This document shows positions 37,439 to 46,644 of a DNA stretch of 56,154 nucleotides, piece by piece. The translations under genes and the position numbers were made by a program. The notes beneath the pieces are model-generated. The model made no database searches. It was not told the origin of the DNA and saw only the letters and a list, made by a program, of their open reading frames with translations. This DNA comes from a bacterium. GTDB taxonomy: Bacteria; Krumholzibacteriota; Krumholzibacteriia; LZORAL124-64-63. The stretch lies in NCBI GenBank assembly GCA_014730255.1, contig WJIQ01000238.1:1-56154 (forward strand). The letters run 5' to 3'. Every line of letters begins with the position of its first letter. The stretch's first letter is position 1.

Positions 37439-38458
37439 ATGGAACGGCGGGCGCCGTGGGCCGTCCTGGTGCTGCTCGCCCTCGCGGCCGCCGCGCAGGC
37501 CGCCCCCCTCGCGGTGTCCCGGCCGCTCGAGGTCGCCGGACCGACGGGCCTGCGGGCGACCATCCACGGGGCCGACGAGATCGGCAGCCGCTGGCTCGTG
37601 CACGAGGACGGGCGCACGTTCCTGCGCCACCCGGACGCCGGCGAGGTCGAGCTCGCCGTCGACGAGGACCCGTCCGCCCTCGTCCCCGTGGACGTCGATG
37701 CGGTGGCCGCCGCCCTCGAGGCGGTGCAGGGGTTCCGGACGGAGCTGCGGGTGCGGGTCTTCGTGCTACCGTCGCTGCCGGCCGGGGTCATGGGCAGCTT
37801 CGCGCGGCGCGACGCGATCTTCCTGGCGCCGCAGTTCGGCCGGCCGGCGGCCGAGACCCTCGCGTACCTCGTCGCGCACGAGCTCGGCCACGTGCTCTGC
37901 TGGCACGCGGTCGACGGGCGCCCCGCCCGCTGGGAGCGCTACCGCGAGCTGCGCGGCCTCGGCGAGCAGGACGACCCCGCCTCCGTGCCCCATGCCGAGC
38001 GCCATCGCGAGATCATCGCCGAGGACTTCCGCTTCCTGTTCGGCGGCGAGCTGGCGACTATCTCGGGCACCATCGAGAACGCCACGCTGCCGCTGCCGGA
38101 CATGGTTCCCGGCCTGCGGGACCTGCTGGTCGAGTACCTGGCCAGCGCCGGCCACGAGGACCGCCTGCAGGCGAGCACGGTCTACCCGAATCCCTGCCGG
38201 GAGCAGGCGCGCGTCGAGCTCAGCCTCGCGACCGGGTCGGACAAGACCATCGGCGCGGCCCCCGTGCTGGAGATCTACGACGTGCGCGGCCGGCTCGTGC
38301 GCCGCGTCCGCGATGGCGGCATCGCCAATGGCCGGGCGACCGTCACCTGGGACGGCCGCGGCAACGATGGGCGGCGCGCGGCGAGCGGCCTCTATCTCTA
38401 CCGGATCCGGGCCGGGCGCGACCTGGGGTCGGGCCGCCTGCTGCTGATCGACCGCTGA
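37439..38458 (+). CDS. Secreted HExxH metalloprotease with FlgD-like C-terminal domain
   Basis: A protein of 339 aa. Signal peptide 'APWAVLVLLALAAAAQAAP'. A zinc protease motif 'AHELGHVLCWH' has His147-Glu148 and His151, with a possible third ligand in the downstream 'REIIAEDFRFLFGGE'. The C-terminus (about 245-339) is a FlgD-type Ig-like/secretion-associated domain: 'STVYPNPCREQARVEL', 'LEIYDVRGRLVRRV', 'TWDGRGNDGRRAASGLYLYRI'. Such domains cap exported proteins in FCB-related phyla. ATG 37439 has an AGGAGG site seven bases upstream; the open frame starts 30 codons earlier but without one. Confidence 0.8.
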   Translation: MERRAPWAVLVLLALAAAAQAAPLAVSRPLEVAGPTGLRATIHGADEIGSRWLVHEDGRTFLRHPDAGEVELAVDEDPSALVPVDVDAVAAALEAVQGFRTELRVRVFVLPSLPAGVMGSFARRDAIFLAPQFGRPAAETLAYLVAHELGHVLCWHAVDGRPARWERYRELRGLGEQDDPASVPHAERHREIIAEDFRFLFGGELATISGTIENATLPLPDMVPGLRDLLVEYLASAGHEDRLQASTVYPNPCREQARVELSLATGSDKTIGAAPVLEIYDVRGRLVRRVRDGGIANGRATVTWDGRGNDGRRAASGLYLYRIRAGRDLGSGRLLLIDR

Positions 38459-38556
38459 TCTCCGCCTCGACTGCCCCGGCTGGACGAATCCTGTCCCGGT
38501 GACGACCATGATGGTACCGTCGGCGACCATGAGCCACGCCATCTCCGGAGCCGGTC

Positions 38557-39597
38557 ATGCCCAGGACGCCAGTCGCCATCGCTCGCCGGGTCGCCATCGG
38601 GCTGCTGCTCGTCATGGCGACCTCCGCGGTGGCCGTGCCCGAGGACGACGACGATGCCCTCGTGGCCATCGACGCCCTGCTGGAGCGTGGCGATGCGGCC
38701 GCGGCCCTGCGGCGGGTCGAGACGCTCCTGGAATCGGGCTCGCTGGAGCGGCGGAACCTCTGGCGGGCCCGCCAGAGGCTGGGCGCCGCCCTGGTCGCCG
38801 TGGGGCGGCCGGACGAGGCGGTGGCGCCGCTCGAGGCGGCGATCCGGGAGGTTCCGGACGATCCCACGCTCCACCTGACGCTCGGACGCGCGCTGCGTGA
38901 TCTGGGGCAGCGCGGCCGTGCGGTCGCCGAGTTCCAGGACGCGCTCGCGCTCGGGGGCGTCGAGCCGCTCTGGCGCCTGGAGTATGCCGCCCTGCTGCGT
39001 GAACTGGGGGCTGCCGCCGAGGCGGCCCGCGAGATCGCGCGCGCTCGCCAGGACTGTGACGGCTGCACGGCGGCCCTCGAAGCGGCGGCCGACCTGCACC
39101 TGGCGCGCGGCGACCACGCGGCCGCCGTGGGCCCCCTGCGCGAGCTGTTCGGGCGCGGGGCCCGACCCGAGCTGCGGGCCAGGCTGCTGGCCGCGCTCTG
39201 GAACGTGGGCGACGCCGCGGGTGTTGCCTCGGTGGTGGATACCATGGCGACCGAGACGCTCACCGGCGACGAGCTGATGATCGTGGCGCAGGCCGACCGC
39301 GCGCTCGGAGCGGCCGGGCGAGCGTGCGACTGGGCGCACGAACCGCCGGTCGGGTTGCCGGACGGGTGGCGTCCGCCGGCGCGATTCTGGGCACTGACGG
39401 CGGAGATCTGCCTGGGCGCGGGGCAGGCGACGGCCGCGCTCACGGCCATCGATCGCGCCCTGGCGCTGGACGACTCGGTCGCGATCCATCATCACAATCG
39501 CGCCGCGGTGCTGCTCGAGCTCGGCCGCGAGCGCGAGGCCCGCGCGGCGCTGGCCGTCGCCCGGCGGCTGGACCCGAACCTGGGGGACCGACCATGA
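38557..39597 (+). CDS. Exported tetratricopeptide-repeat protein
   Basis: A protein of 346 aa. A signal peptide (RVAIGLLLVMATSAVAVP) is followed by TPR-like helical pairs ('AAIREVPDDPTLHLTLGRAL', 'RAVAEFQDALALGGVEPLW', 'AALTAIDRALALDDSVAI'). TPR proteins serve as scaffolds; no enzymatic motif is visible. ATG 38557 has a CGGAG site. Its stop overlaps the start of the TonB-C gene (ATGA), so the two are likely partners. Confidence 0.75.
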   Translation: MPRTPVAIARRVAIGLLLVMATSAVAVPEDDDDALVAIDALLERGDAAAALRRVETLLESGSLERRNLWRARQRLGAALVAVGRPDEAVAPLEAAIREVPDDPTLHLTLGRALRDLGQRGRAVAEFQDALALGGVEPLWRLEYAALLRELGAAAEAAREIARARQDCDGCTAALEAAADLHLARGDHAAAVGPLRELFGRGARPELRARLLAALWNVGDAAGVASVVDTMATETLTGDELMIVAQADRALGAAGRACDWAHEPPVGLPDGWRPPARFWALTAEICLGAGQATAALTAIDRALALDDSVAIHHHNRAAVLLELGREREARAALAVARRLDPNLGDRP

Positions 39598-40424
39598 TCC
39601 GCCCCGTCGTGCCACTGCTGCTGGCGGTGTGCCTCGCCTCGGCGACCACCGCCGGCGAGCGTCCGCCGCCGGACGGGGCGTGGCGACCCCACCAGCTGTC
39701 CCGCTGCGCGCGCCCGGCACCGCCCTACCCCGCCGCGCGCGAGGCCATCGCCGAGGCGCACGAGCTGTTCGAGCTCGAGGCCGGTGGCGACGCGATCGTG
39801 GTGCTGGAGGACGCCCTCGCCGATCATCCGCGCAGCCCCTGGCTGCGCCTGATGCTGGCCCAGATCTACGTCCTGGCCGGCCAGGGGGAGGAGCACTGCG
39901 AGCCCTTCGGAGGCCCGGCCCGGGCCACGGGCGACTGGCCCGCCGACCAGCGCCGCTATCTCCGGCGCGCGGACCGGCTGCTGGCCGATCTGGCCGGCAG
40001 CTGGCCGGACGACGGCCTGGTCTGGTTCCTGCGCGCCGACGCCGCCCGCGCGGCGGGCGACGTGGACGCCGCGAGCCGGTACGACGCCCAGGGGCGCGAG
40101 CGCTGCACCCGCCTGGACACGCTGGAGTTCGTCACCGCGCTCCGCGACCTCGGCCGCAAGCCGGCCGAGCTGCTCACGCCGATCGTCCCGGAGTATCCCG
40201 CCGAGTGCCTGCAGAAGCGCATCACCGGCGAGGTGCTGCTCGATGTCCTGATCGACCCCCACGGCCGGGTGGCCGAGACCGTCCCGGCCCGGCGCGCGGA
40301 TCGGCGCCTGATCGCCGCGGCCAGCGAGGCGGCCGCCGCCGCGGGCTACCAGGCGGCGCGGATCGGCTACTATCCCATCTGGTCGTGGATCCAGGTCTCG
40401 GTCAACTTCTCGCTGGACAACTGA
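39594..40424 (+). CDS. Exported protein with TPR-like body and TonB C-terminal-type domain
   Basis: A protein of 276 aa. A signal peptide (VVPLLLAVCLASATTAG) is followed by a helical, TPR-like middle. The C-terminus (about 195-275) resembles a TonB C-terminal domain: 'YPAECLQKRITGEVLLDVLI', 'IDPHGRVAETVPARRADRRL', 'SEAAAAAGYQAARIGYYPI'. It lacks the Pro-rich spacer of classical TonB, and the N-terminus looks cleavable. It may therefore be a periplasmic protein rather than an energy transducer. It is coupled to the upstream TPR gene. Confidence 0.7.
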   Translation: MIRPVVPLLLAVCLASATTAGERPPPDGAWRPHQLSRCARPAPPYPAAREAIAEAHELFELEAGGDAIVVLEDALADHPRSPWLRLMLAQIYVLAGQGEEHCEPFGGPARATGDWPADQRRYLRRADRLLADLAGSWPDDGLVWFLRADAARAAGDVDAASRYDAQGRERCTRLDTLEFVTALRDLGRKPAELLTPIVPEYPAECLQKRITGEVLLDVLIDPHGRVAETVPARRADRRLIAAASEAAAAAGYQAARIGYYPIWSWIQVSVNFSLDN

Positions 40425-40428
40425 CGGG

Positions 40429-40458
40429 TTGATTTGGCCAGCTAAGTGCCATTAATTT
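40429..40458 (+). promoter_or_regulatory. Candidate promoter of the PD40 lipoprotein
   Basis: TTGATT (40429-40434) is followed after 17-18 bp by an A/T-rich TTAATTT (40452-40458). It is the only A/T-rich patch in the 127-bp gap and lies about 95 bases before the TTG start. Confidence 0.4.
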
Positions 40459-40551
40459 AATCGGCAGCCACCGCTGCCCCGACGGTGGCCCCCACCGGAC
40501 TCGTCTGGAAGGTCCGCGACAATCTGCGTCGGCCGACGGGAGGTCGGAGTC

Positions 40552-41982
40552 TTGAGGACTCGGTTCCGCAATCGTTACCTGGTGTTCGCGTACATGATCG
40601 TGCTGGCCATCGCCTTCGTGGTCGGCTGCACGACGCGCGAGGACCCGTCCGAGGAGCTGGTCGTGTGCGGCAACCACACGTGCGGCCAGCTCACGATGGT
40701 GACCATCGACACCAACGGCCCCGGTGGGTATCAGTACCTGGAGCCGGCGATCTCGCCCGACGGCACGCGCGTGGCGTTCAGCGCCGACTGGGCGTCCATC
40801 CCGAGCCTGCCCGAGGACGAGGTGTCCGACCCGATCCTCAACCGGCAGATCCTCGTCATGCCCCTGCCGGCCGATCCGTGGTCAGAGGAGATGAACTCGC
40901 GCAATCCGGTGCCCGACATCCAGGAGCTGGGGGCCGAGCTGGTGCTGACCCGCCAGTTCATCAGCCGCATCGGTGGCGGCCAGGACTTCGTCGACGACCC
41001 GACCTCCGGCGTCATGACCAAGGCCTCGCCCAACTGGATCGACGACAGCACGCTCCTGATCCAGACCCGCTTCGAGCGGCGCGACCGCCTCGTCTCGGTC
41101 GACATCTCCGACCTCGGCAACGCCCAGGTCACCCCGCTCTTCTACGAGCCCCAGGACACGCTGACCACCGGCTTCCGCTTCTGGTATCACCACGATCCGT
41201 CGCTCAGCCCGGACAAGCGCTGGTGCGTCTTCACCCGCTTCGGCTGTGACGACGAGAGCAACGTCGAGGATGCCAACTGCGACGACGAGCAGCTCTGGGT
41301 GATCGACATGACGACCACCGACGATCCCGTCGCGGTGACGGCGTTCCCGATCACCAGCGGTGCGGTGTCCATCGAGGATCCCAGCTGGAGCCCGGACGGA
41401 CGCACGATCGTCTTCGCGGCGACGACCGACCTCGTCGGCGACGGAACGGGATTCGTGGGCGAGCTCTTCCGGGTCGACTTCGATCCCGAGGCCGCCGAGA
41501 CCGGCGTGGTGCCGCTCGACCAGAACCTGCGCCGGATCACCACCACCGAGGTCTCCATGGGCGATCCGCTCGTCGGTCTGCACAACTACGCGCCGGTCTT
41601 CTCCGCCGACGGCCTCGACGTGATCTTCACGTCGTCGCGCCGGGCGCCGGGGTCGACCCAGCGCGGGCGGAACCTGTGGCGGGTGCCGGCCGACGGCCGC
41701 CTCGAGCCGGAGATGGTCTTCTTCTCCCGGTACGACGACATCCACCCGACCTTCGACTGGGAGACGGGGTCCTTCCTGTTCAGCAGCCGCATGGGCTTCC
41801 CGACCGAGATGCTCGACGCCATCGAGCAGGAGACCATCGACTTCTTCACCAACGTCTACAACGACACCGCCCGCGTGCCGCTGACCGAGGTCGAGATCCT
41901 GCGACGCGCCGCGGACGACCGGGAGGAACTCGAGCTGTTCGAGGGCAAGATGGGCCACCTTTACATGTTCCGCGGCCTCTGA
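40552..41982 (+). CDS. PD40/TolB-like beta-propeller lipoprotein
   Basis: A protein of 476 aa. A signal with lipobox 'IAFVVGC' puts the lipid on Cys26. Repeats of the PD40 type are visible: 'EPAISPDGTRVAFSAD', 'DPSLSPDKRWCVFTRFG', 'DPSWSPDGRTIVFAAT', 'APVFSADGLDVIFTSSRR' and 'HPTFDWETGSFLFSSR', suggesting a six- or seven-bladed propeller. It is probably on the periplasmic face of a membrane; its function is unknown. The start is TTG 40552, preceded by GGGAGGT and GGAG; no ATG fits the signal peptide better. Confidence 0.82.
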   Translation: MRTRFRNRYLVFAYMIVLAIAFVVGCTTREDPSEELVVCGNHTCGQLTMVTIDTNGPGGYQYLEPAISPDGTRVAFSADWASIPSLPEDEVSDPILNRQILVMPLPADPWSEEMNSRNPVPDIQELGAELVLTRQFISRIGGGQDFVDDPTSGVMTKASPNWIDDSTLLIQTRFERRDRLVSVDISDLGNAQVTPLFYEPQDTLTTGFRFWYHHDPSLSPDKRWCVFTRFGCDDESNVEDANCDDEQLWVIDMTTTDDPVAVTAFPITSGAVSIEDPSWSPDGRTIVFAATTDLVGDGTGFVGELFRVDFDPEAAETGVVPLDQNLRRITTTEVSMGDPLVGLHNYAPVFSADGLDVIFTSSRRAPGSTQRGRNLWRVPADGRLEPEMVFFSRYDDIHPTFDWETGSFLFSSRMGFPTEMLDAIEQETIDFFTNVYNDTARVPLTEVEILRRAADDREELELFEGKMGHLYMFRGL

Positions 41983-41989
41983 TCGGACC

Positions 41990-42664
41990 GTGACCTCCGG
42001 CCGATCCATCGACGAGCAGCAGCAGCGACGGATCATGGCGCGCGTGGGAGCCCGGCTCTACGCGCGCCGTCTCGTCGTCGGGGCCGAGGGCAACCTCAGC
42101 GCCCGCCTCGCCGACGACCGTTTCCTGACCACGCCGAGCGGCCGCTGCAAGGGCGACCTCGTCGAGGCCGACCTGGTGGTCGTCGACCTCGAGGGCCGGC
42201 CCGCACGCCCACAGTCGCCGCTACCGAGCAGCGAGTGGCGGCTGCATCGCGAGATCTACCGCCTCTGCCCCGGAGCCGGTGCGATCTGCCACGGACATCC
42301 CCCGCATGCGACCGCCTGCGCCGTCGCCGGCCGGGCGCTCGATGCGCGCCTCCTGACCGAGACGGCGATGCTGCTCGGCCCGGTGCCCCTGGCCGTCCCC
42401 TCGGTGCCGGGCACCGACGAGGTGGCCGACTCGGTGCGTCCGTTGCTGCCGGCCGCCCGCGCGATCCTGCTCGCCAATCACGGCGCGGTGGCCTGGGGGC
42501 GGGATCTGGAGGAGGCGCTGCATCGTCTGGAGAGCGTCGAGCGGCTGGCCGAGGTCACCATCCTCGCCGCCGTGATCGGTGGTGGCCGTCCCCTCGACGC
42601 GGAGTTCCTGCGGCGCGCCGGTGCCGTCGATCCGGATCAGGCGCCGGACGGCGATTCGCGGTAG
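41990..42664 (+). CDS. Class II aldolase/adducin-family protein (L-fuculose-phosphate aldolase-like)
   Basis: A protein of 224 aa. It has the substrate loop 'EGNLSARLADDRFLTTPSG', catalytic Glu82 in 'PSSEWRLHRE', zinc ligands His101 and His103 in 'CHGHPPHATA' and His164 in 'LANHGAVAWG'. This is the pattern of fuculose-1-phosphate and ribulose-5-phosphate class II aldolases/epimerases. The substrate cannot be set from sequence; a methylthioribulose-1-phosphate dehydratase-type role is another option. GTG 41990 follows the previous stop by seven bases. The 3' end overlaps the convergent glycosyltransferase by 28 bp. Confidence 0.85.
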   Translation: MTSGRSIDEQQQRRIMARVGARLYARRLVVGAEGNLSARLADDRFLTTPSGRCKGDLVEADLVVVDLEGRPARPQSPLPSSEWRLHREIYRLCPGAGAICHGHPPHATACAVAGRALDARLLTETAMLLGPVPLAVPSVPGTDEVADSVRPLLPAARAILLANHGAVAWGRDLEEALHRLESVERLAEVTILAAVIGGGRPLDAEFLRRAGAVDPDQAPDGDSR

Positions 42665-43881
42665 ATCGCCTCGAGGCGATCGACGACCGCATCCCAGCCG
42701 AAATGGGCCTCGACGTGGGCACGGGCGCGCTGCGCCCGCCGCTCGGCCTCCTCGGGGTCGTCGATGGCGCGCAGGAGCGCCGGCGCGAAGTCCTCCGGGC
42801 GCGCCGCCCAGCCGACGAGGTCGTCCTCCTCGCGCACGATCCCCTCGGCGCCGATGGGCGTCGTGACCAGCGGGATGCCCCGGGCCATCGCCTCGAGGAT
42901 CTTGATCTTGATCCCGCCGCCGGCCTCGAGGGGCGCCGCGAACACGGCGCTCGCACGGAAGAGGGCCGCCAGGTCGTCGACGAAGCCGGTGGCCGTCACG
43001 CCCGCAGGGGGAGCGTCCTGCGCGGCGAGGAAGCCGTCGCTGCCCGGCCCGGCGAGCACCAGGCGCCAGTCCGGCCGGCGGGCATGCACCTCCGGCCAGA
43101 TGTCGGCGCACAGCCGGCGCGCCGCGTCCCGGTTCGGCGGATGGGCGAAGCTACCGACGAACAGGACCTGCTTCGGACGCGCCTCGGGACGCTGCGGGAC
43201 GATGGCCCGCGTGTCGATGCCCAGCGGTACGGTCACCACACCAGCCGCGCCGGCCGCGGCGAGCAGTGCGCGGTCCTGGTCGGTCACCGCCAGGAGGACG
43301 TCGGCCGCGCGGCCGGCGTCCCGGGCCAGACGGTCCCAGCTGCGCGCCGCGGCCTCGAGGCGCCAGCGGGTGACGCCGCTGGCGGCCGCCGCCCGCCGTC
43401 GTCGCGGCAGGGCGCCGTGCTCGTGGCTGTCGAGCACCAGCCGGGGCCGCGTGCCCGGACCGCGATGGCGGCGGAGGCTCGCGGCCACGGCGGTCAGCTG
43501 CAGGTACTCGACCTGCACGACATCGGGCGCGAACTCGTCGACGAGCTCGCGCGCACGGCGCAGCAGCGGCGGGTGGTCGTATTTCAGGGCGTAGGGCGGA
43601 CGTCCGGAGAGCCAGGCCCGCAGGGTGCTCACGGTGCGCCGGGCGGCCAGCTCCAGGCGCGCCGGCCCGCGCGCGGTCGCGTCGGTGAAGGCGACGGTCT
43701 CCACCCGGACGTCGTCACCGAGGCCGAGGTCGTCGATGGAGCGCTCGGCCGGCCGCCGCAGCGCGAGCACGGCGACCTCGTGGCGTCGAGCCAGCGCCAG
43801 GATCATCTGGCGCACGGCCGTGCCGCCACCGTGGCCGACGCGCCGGTGGGGGAGGTAGGGAGTGACGATCAGGATGCGCAC
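42637..43881 (-). CDS. Glycosyltransferase family 4-like protein
   Basis: A protein of 414 aa with the GT-B fold. The N-terminal domain starts 'RILIVTPYLPHRRVGHGGGT'. The C-terminal nucleotide-sugar site is 'KQVLFVGSFAHPPNRDAAR', 'WRLVLAGPG' and 'VFAAPLEAGGGIKIKILEAM' with the conserved Glu of the EX7E-type motif. Donor and acceptor are unknown; a cell-envelope polysaccharide is likely. The start is GTG 43881, 15 bases after the DUF507 stop, without a strong ribosome binding site. It is the last gene of a three-gene minus-strand operon. Confidence 0.88.
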   Translation of the reverse strand: MRILIVTPYLPHRRVGHGGGTAVRQMILALARRHEVAVLALRRPAERSIDDLGLGDDVRVETVAFTDATARGPARLELAARRTVSTLRAWLSGRPPYALKYDHPPLLRRARELVDEFAPDVVQVEYLQLTAVAASLRRHRGPGTRPRLVLDSHEHGALPRRRRAAAASGVTRWRLEAAARSWDRLARDAGRAADVLLAVTDQDRALLAAAGAAGVVTVPLGIDTRAIVPQRPEARPKQVLFVGSFAHPPNRDAARRLCADIWPEVHARRPDWRLVLAGPGSDGFLAAQDAPPAGVTATGFVDDLAALFRASAVFAAPLEAGGGIKIKILEAMARGIPLVTTPIGAEGIVREEDDLVGWAARPEDFAPALLRAIDDPEEAERRAQRARAHVEAHFGWDAVVDRLEAIYRESPSGA

Positions 43882-43896
43882 CGGTCGCGTCGCCGC

Positions 43897-44181
43897 TCAG
43901 CGGATCACGTATCCGCGCGCGACGGCCAGCTCTTCCTTGATGCGCTCCATCTCGATGTCCCACTCGGTCGAGCCCTCCTCGACGCGCGCCCGGTTCTTCT
44001 TCAGCCAGGCGGTGGCCTCCTCCTCGATCTCGCCCTCGATCGCCAGATCCTTGATGATCAGGTTGGCGATGAGGAACTCGAACCGGTCCTCGTCGAGTTC
44101 GAGGTCCACGAGCTCGTCGTCGAGCAGGACGTTGGCGATCTCGCGGGCGATCACCGTGACGCGTTCCTCGGTCAGGCGCAT
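43897..44181 (-). CDS. DUF507 family protein, second copy
   Basis: A protein of 94 aa, highly charged and helical, fitting DUF507 ('MRLTEERVTVIAREIANVL', 'RFEFLIANLIIKDLAIEGEI', 'ARGYVIR'). The family function is unknown. ATG 44181 has an AGGAGG site 15 bases after the stop of the first copy. The two copies share only a diverged pattern, so they may form a heterodimer. Confidence 0.85.
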   Translation of the reverse strand: MRLTEERVTVIAREIANVLLDDELVDLELDEDRFEFLIANLIIKDLAIEGEIEEEATAWLKKNRARVEEGSTEWDIEMERIKEELAVARGYVIR

Positions 44182-44196
44182 GCGCGGCCTCCTGCG

Positions 44197-44478
44197 TCAG
44201 AGCACGAAGCCGCGCTTGCGGGCGACCTCGCGCTTGAACTTGCGGCGAAGCTCGCCGACGTCCAGTTCCTGGGTCCGGATCTGCGAGGCGTGCTGCTCGA
44301 GCAGCTTGTCCACCTCGGCCTCGATCTCCTCCTCCTCGCGCATGTTCGCGAAGATGGTGTCGGCGATGGATTTCCAGACCGTGTCGACGTGCGCGGTCAG
44401 GTGCACCTGCCCGTTCTCCTGCATCATGGTCAGGATCCGGTCGGCGAGGTACTCGATCTTGCTGGGGGACAACCGCAA
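44197..44478 (-). CDS. DUF507 family protein, first copy
   Basis: A protein of 93 aa, helical and charged ('MRLSPSKIEYLADRILTMMQ', 'EEEEIEAEVDKLLEQHASQI', 'KREVARKRGFVL'). Its ends match those of the second copy (MRL... and ARxxGxV). Function is unknown. The start is TTG 44478, with a GGAGGCAGAG site upstream. A -10-like TATGAT (44516-44511) lies about 35 bases before it. Confidence 0.85.
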   Translation of the reverse strand: MRLSPSKIEYLADRILTMMQENGQVHLTAHVDTVWKSIADTIFANMREEEEIEAEVDKLLEQHASQIRTQELDVGELRRKFKREVARKRGFVL

Positions 44479-44510
44479 CGTCTCTGCCTCCAGGGGCCGG
44501 GGGTTCGCTG

Positions 44511-44516
44511 ATCATA
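44511..44516 (-). promoter_or_regulatory. Possible -10 element of the DUF507 operon
   Basis: On the minus strand TATGAT (5 of 6) lies 33 bases before the TTG start. The nearest -35-like TTGCCA is 20 bp away, longer than ideal, so only the -10 box is claimed. Confidence 0.35.
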
Positions 44517-44535
44517 CAAGGCGGACCGTGCGTTC

Positions 44536-44564
44536 TTGGCAAGTGAAAACCACCAGGGTACATT
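44536..44564 (+). promoter_or_regulatory. Promoter of the bat operon
   Basis: TTGGCA (44536-44541, 5 of 6) and TACATT (44559-44564, 4 of 6) are 17 bp apart. The leader to the MoxR start is about 115 bases. It is divergent from the DUF507 operon. Confidence 0.65.
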
Positions 44565-44684
44565 GGCCGCCGCGCCGACGATCGCGGCCGGCCAGCGCGG
44601 GAACCGCGACCGGGGTTCCGGCGTAGGAAAGGGCCGGTCGCCCACCGGACCGAGAACGGTCGAACGCAACGCCGAGGAGGATCG

Positions 44685-45668
<984 letters not shown>

Positions 45669-45696
45669 CCGGTCCCCGCCGGGACGGCCGCCGAGC

Positions 45697-46644
45697 ATGA
45701 CGGGAGCGGAGCGTACCTTGCCGCGAACCGACGATGCCAGCCAGCGCACGACGATCCCGCCGGAGATCCTGGCGGCGGTCCGGCGCATCGAGATCCGCAC
45801 GCGGCGCCTCGTGGACGAGGTGTTCAGCGGCGAGTACCACTCGGTGTTCCGTGGCCGCGGCGTGGAGTTCCGCGAGGTGCGGGAGTACACCCCGGGCGAC
45901 GACGTCCGGGCCATCGACTGGAACGTGACCGCGCGCACCGGCGACCCGTTCGTCAAGCAGTTCGAGGAGGAACGCGAGCTCACGGTGGTCCTGGTGGCCG
46001 ACGTCTCCGGCAGCGGCCGTTTCGGCTCGGGCGAGCGCACGCGCGCCGAGATCGCGGCCGAGCTGTGCGGCGTGCTCGCCTTCGCCGCGACGAGCAACAA
46101 GGACAAGGTCGGCCTGCTCCTGTTCTCCGATCACGTCGAGAAGTACATCCCGCCGGCCAAGGGCCGCAGCCACGTCCTGCGCATCATCCGCGAGCTGCTC
46201 ACCTTCCGTCCCACCGGGGTCGGCACCGACCTGGTCCCGCCCCTGGAGACCGTGGGCCACGTGCTCAAGCGCAAGGCGACCGTCTTCCTGGTCAGCGACT
46301 TCTGGGCGGGCGACTTCACCCGCAGCCTGCGCACCGTCGGCCGCCGTCACGACTGCGTGGCGGTGCGGCTGCGGGACCCGCGCGAGGCGGCGATCCCCGA
46401 CGTCGGACTCGTGCAATGGCGCGACGCGGAGACCGGCCGGACCGTCCTGGTCGACACCTCGTCGGCGGCCGCGCGCGCCCAGATGCAGGAGCGCGTCCGC
46501 CGACACGATCAGCGTCTCGAGCGCGGGCTGCGCCAGTCCGGGGTCGACCTCATCGACGTCGACGTGACCGGCAGCTACGTCGATCCGCTGCACCGGTTCT
46601 TCGCCGCGCGCGTGGGGCGCCGCCGCCGGGGAGGTGGCCGGTGA
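45697..46644 (+). CDS. DUF58 domain protein (VWA-like, MoxR partner)
   Basis: A protein of 315 aa. The DUF58 signature is 'EFREVREYTPGDDVRAIDWN' near residues 66-85, followed by 'RTGDPFVKQFEEERELTVVL', a VWA-like fold with 'VLVADVSGSGRFGSGE' (DxSxS-type metal site) and 'VGTDLVPPLE'. DUF58 proteins accompany MoxR in the bat/aerotolerance and related operons. ATG 45697 is 28 bases after moxR. The TGA overlaps the GTG start of the next gene. The C-terminal tail is Arg/Gly-rich. Confidence 0.9.
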   Translation: MTGAERTLPRTDDASQRTTIPPEILAAVRRIEIRTRRLVDEVFSGEYHSVFRGRGVEFREVREYTPGDDVRAIDWNVTARTGDPFVKQFEEERELTVVLVADVSGSGRFGSGERTRAEIAAELCGVLAFAATSNKDKVGLLLFSDHVEKYIPPAKGRSHVLRIIRELLTFRPTGVGTDLVPPLETVGHVLKRKATVFLVSDFWAGDFTRSLRTVGRRHDCVAVRLRDPREAAIPDVGLVQWRDAETGRTVLVDTSSAAARAQMQERVRRHDQRLERGLRQSGVDLIDVDVTGSYVDPLHRFFAARVGRRRRGGGR

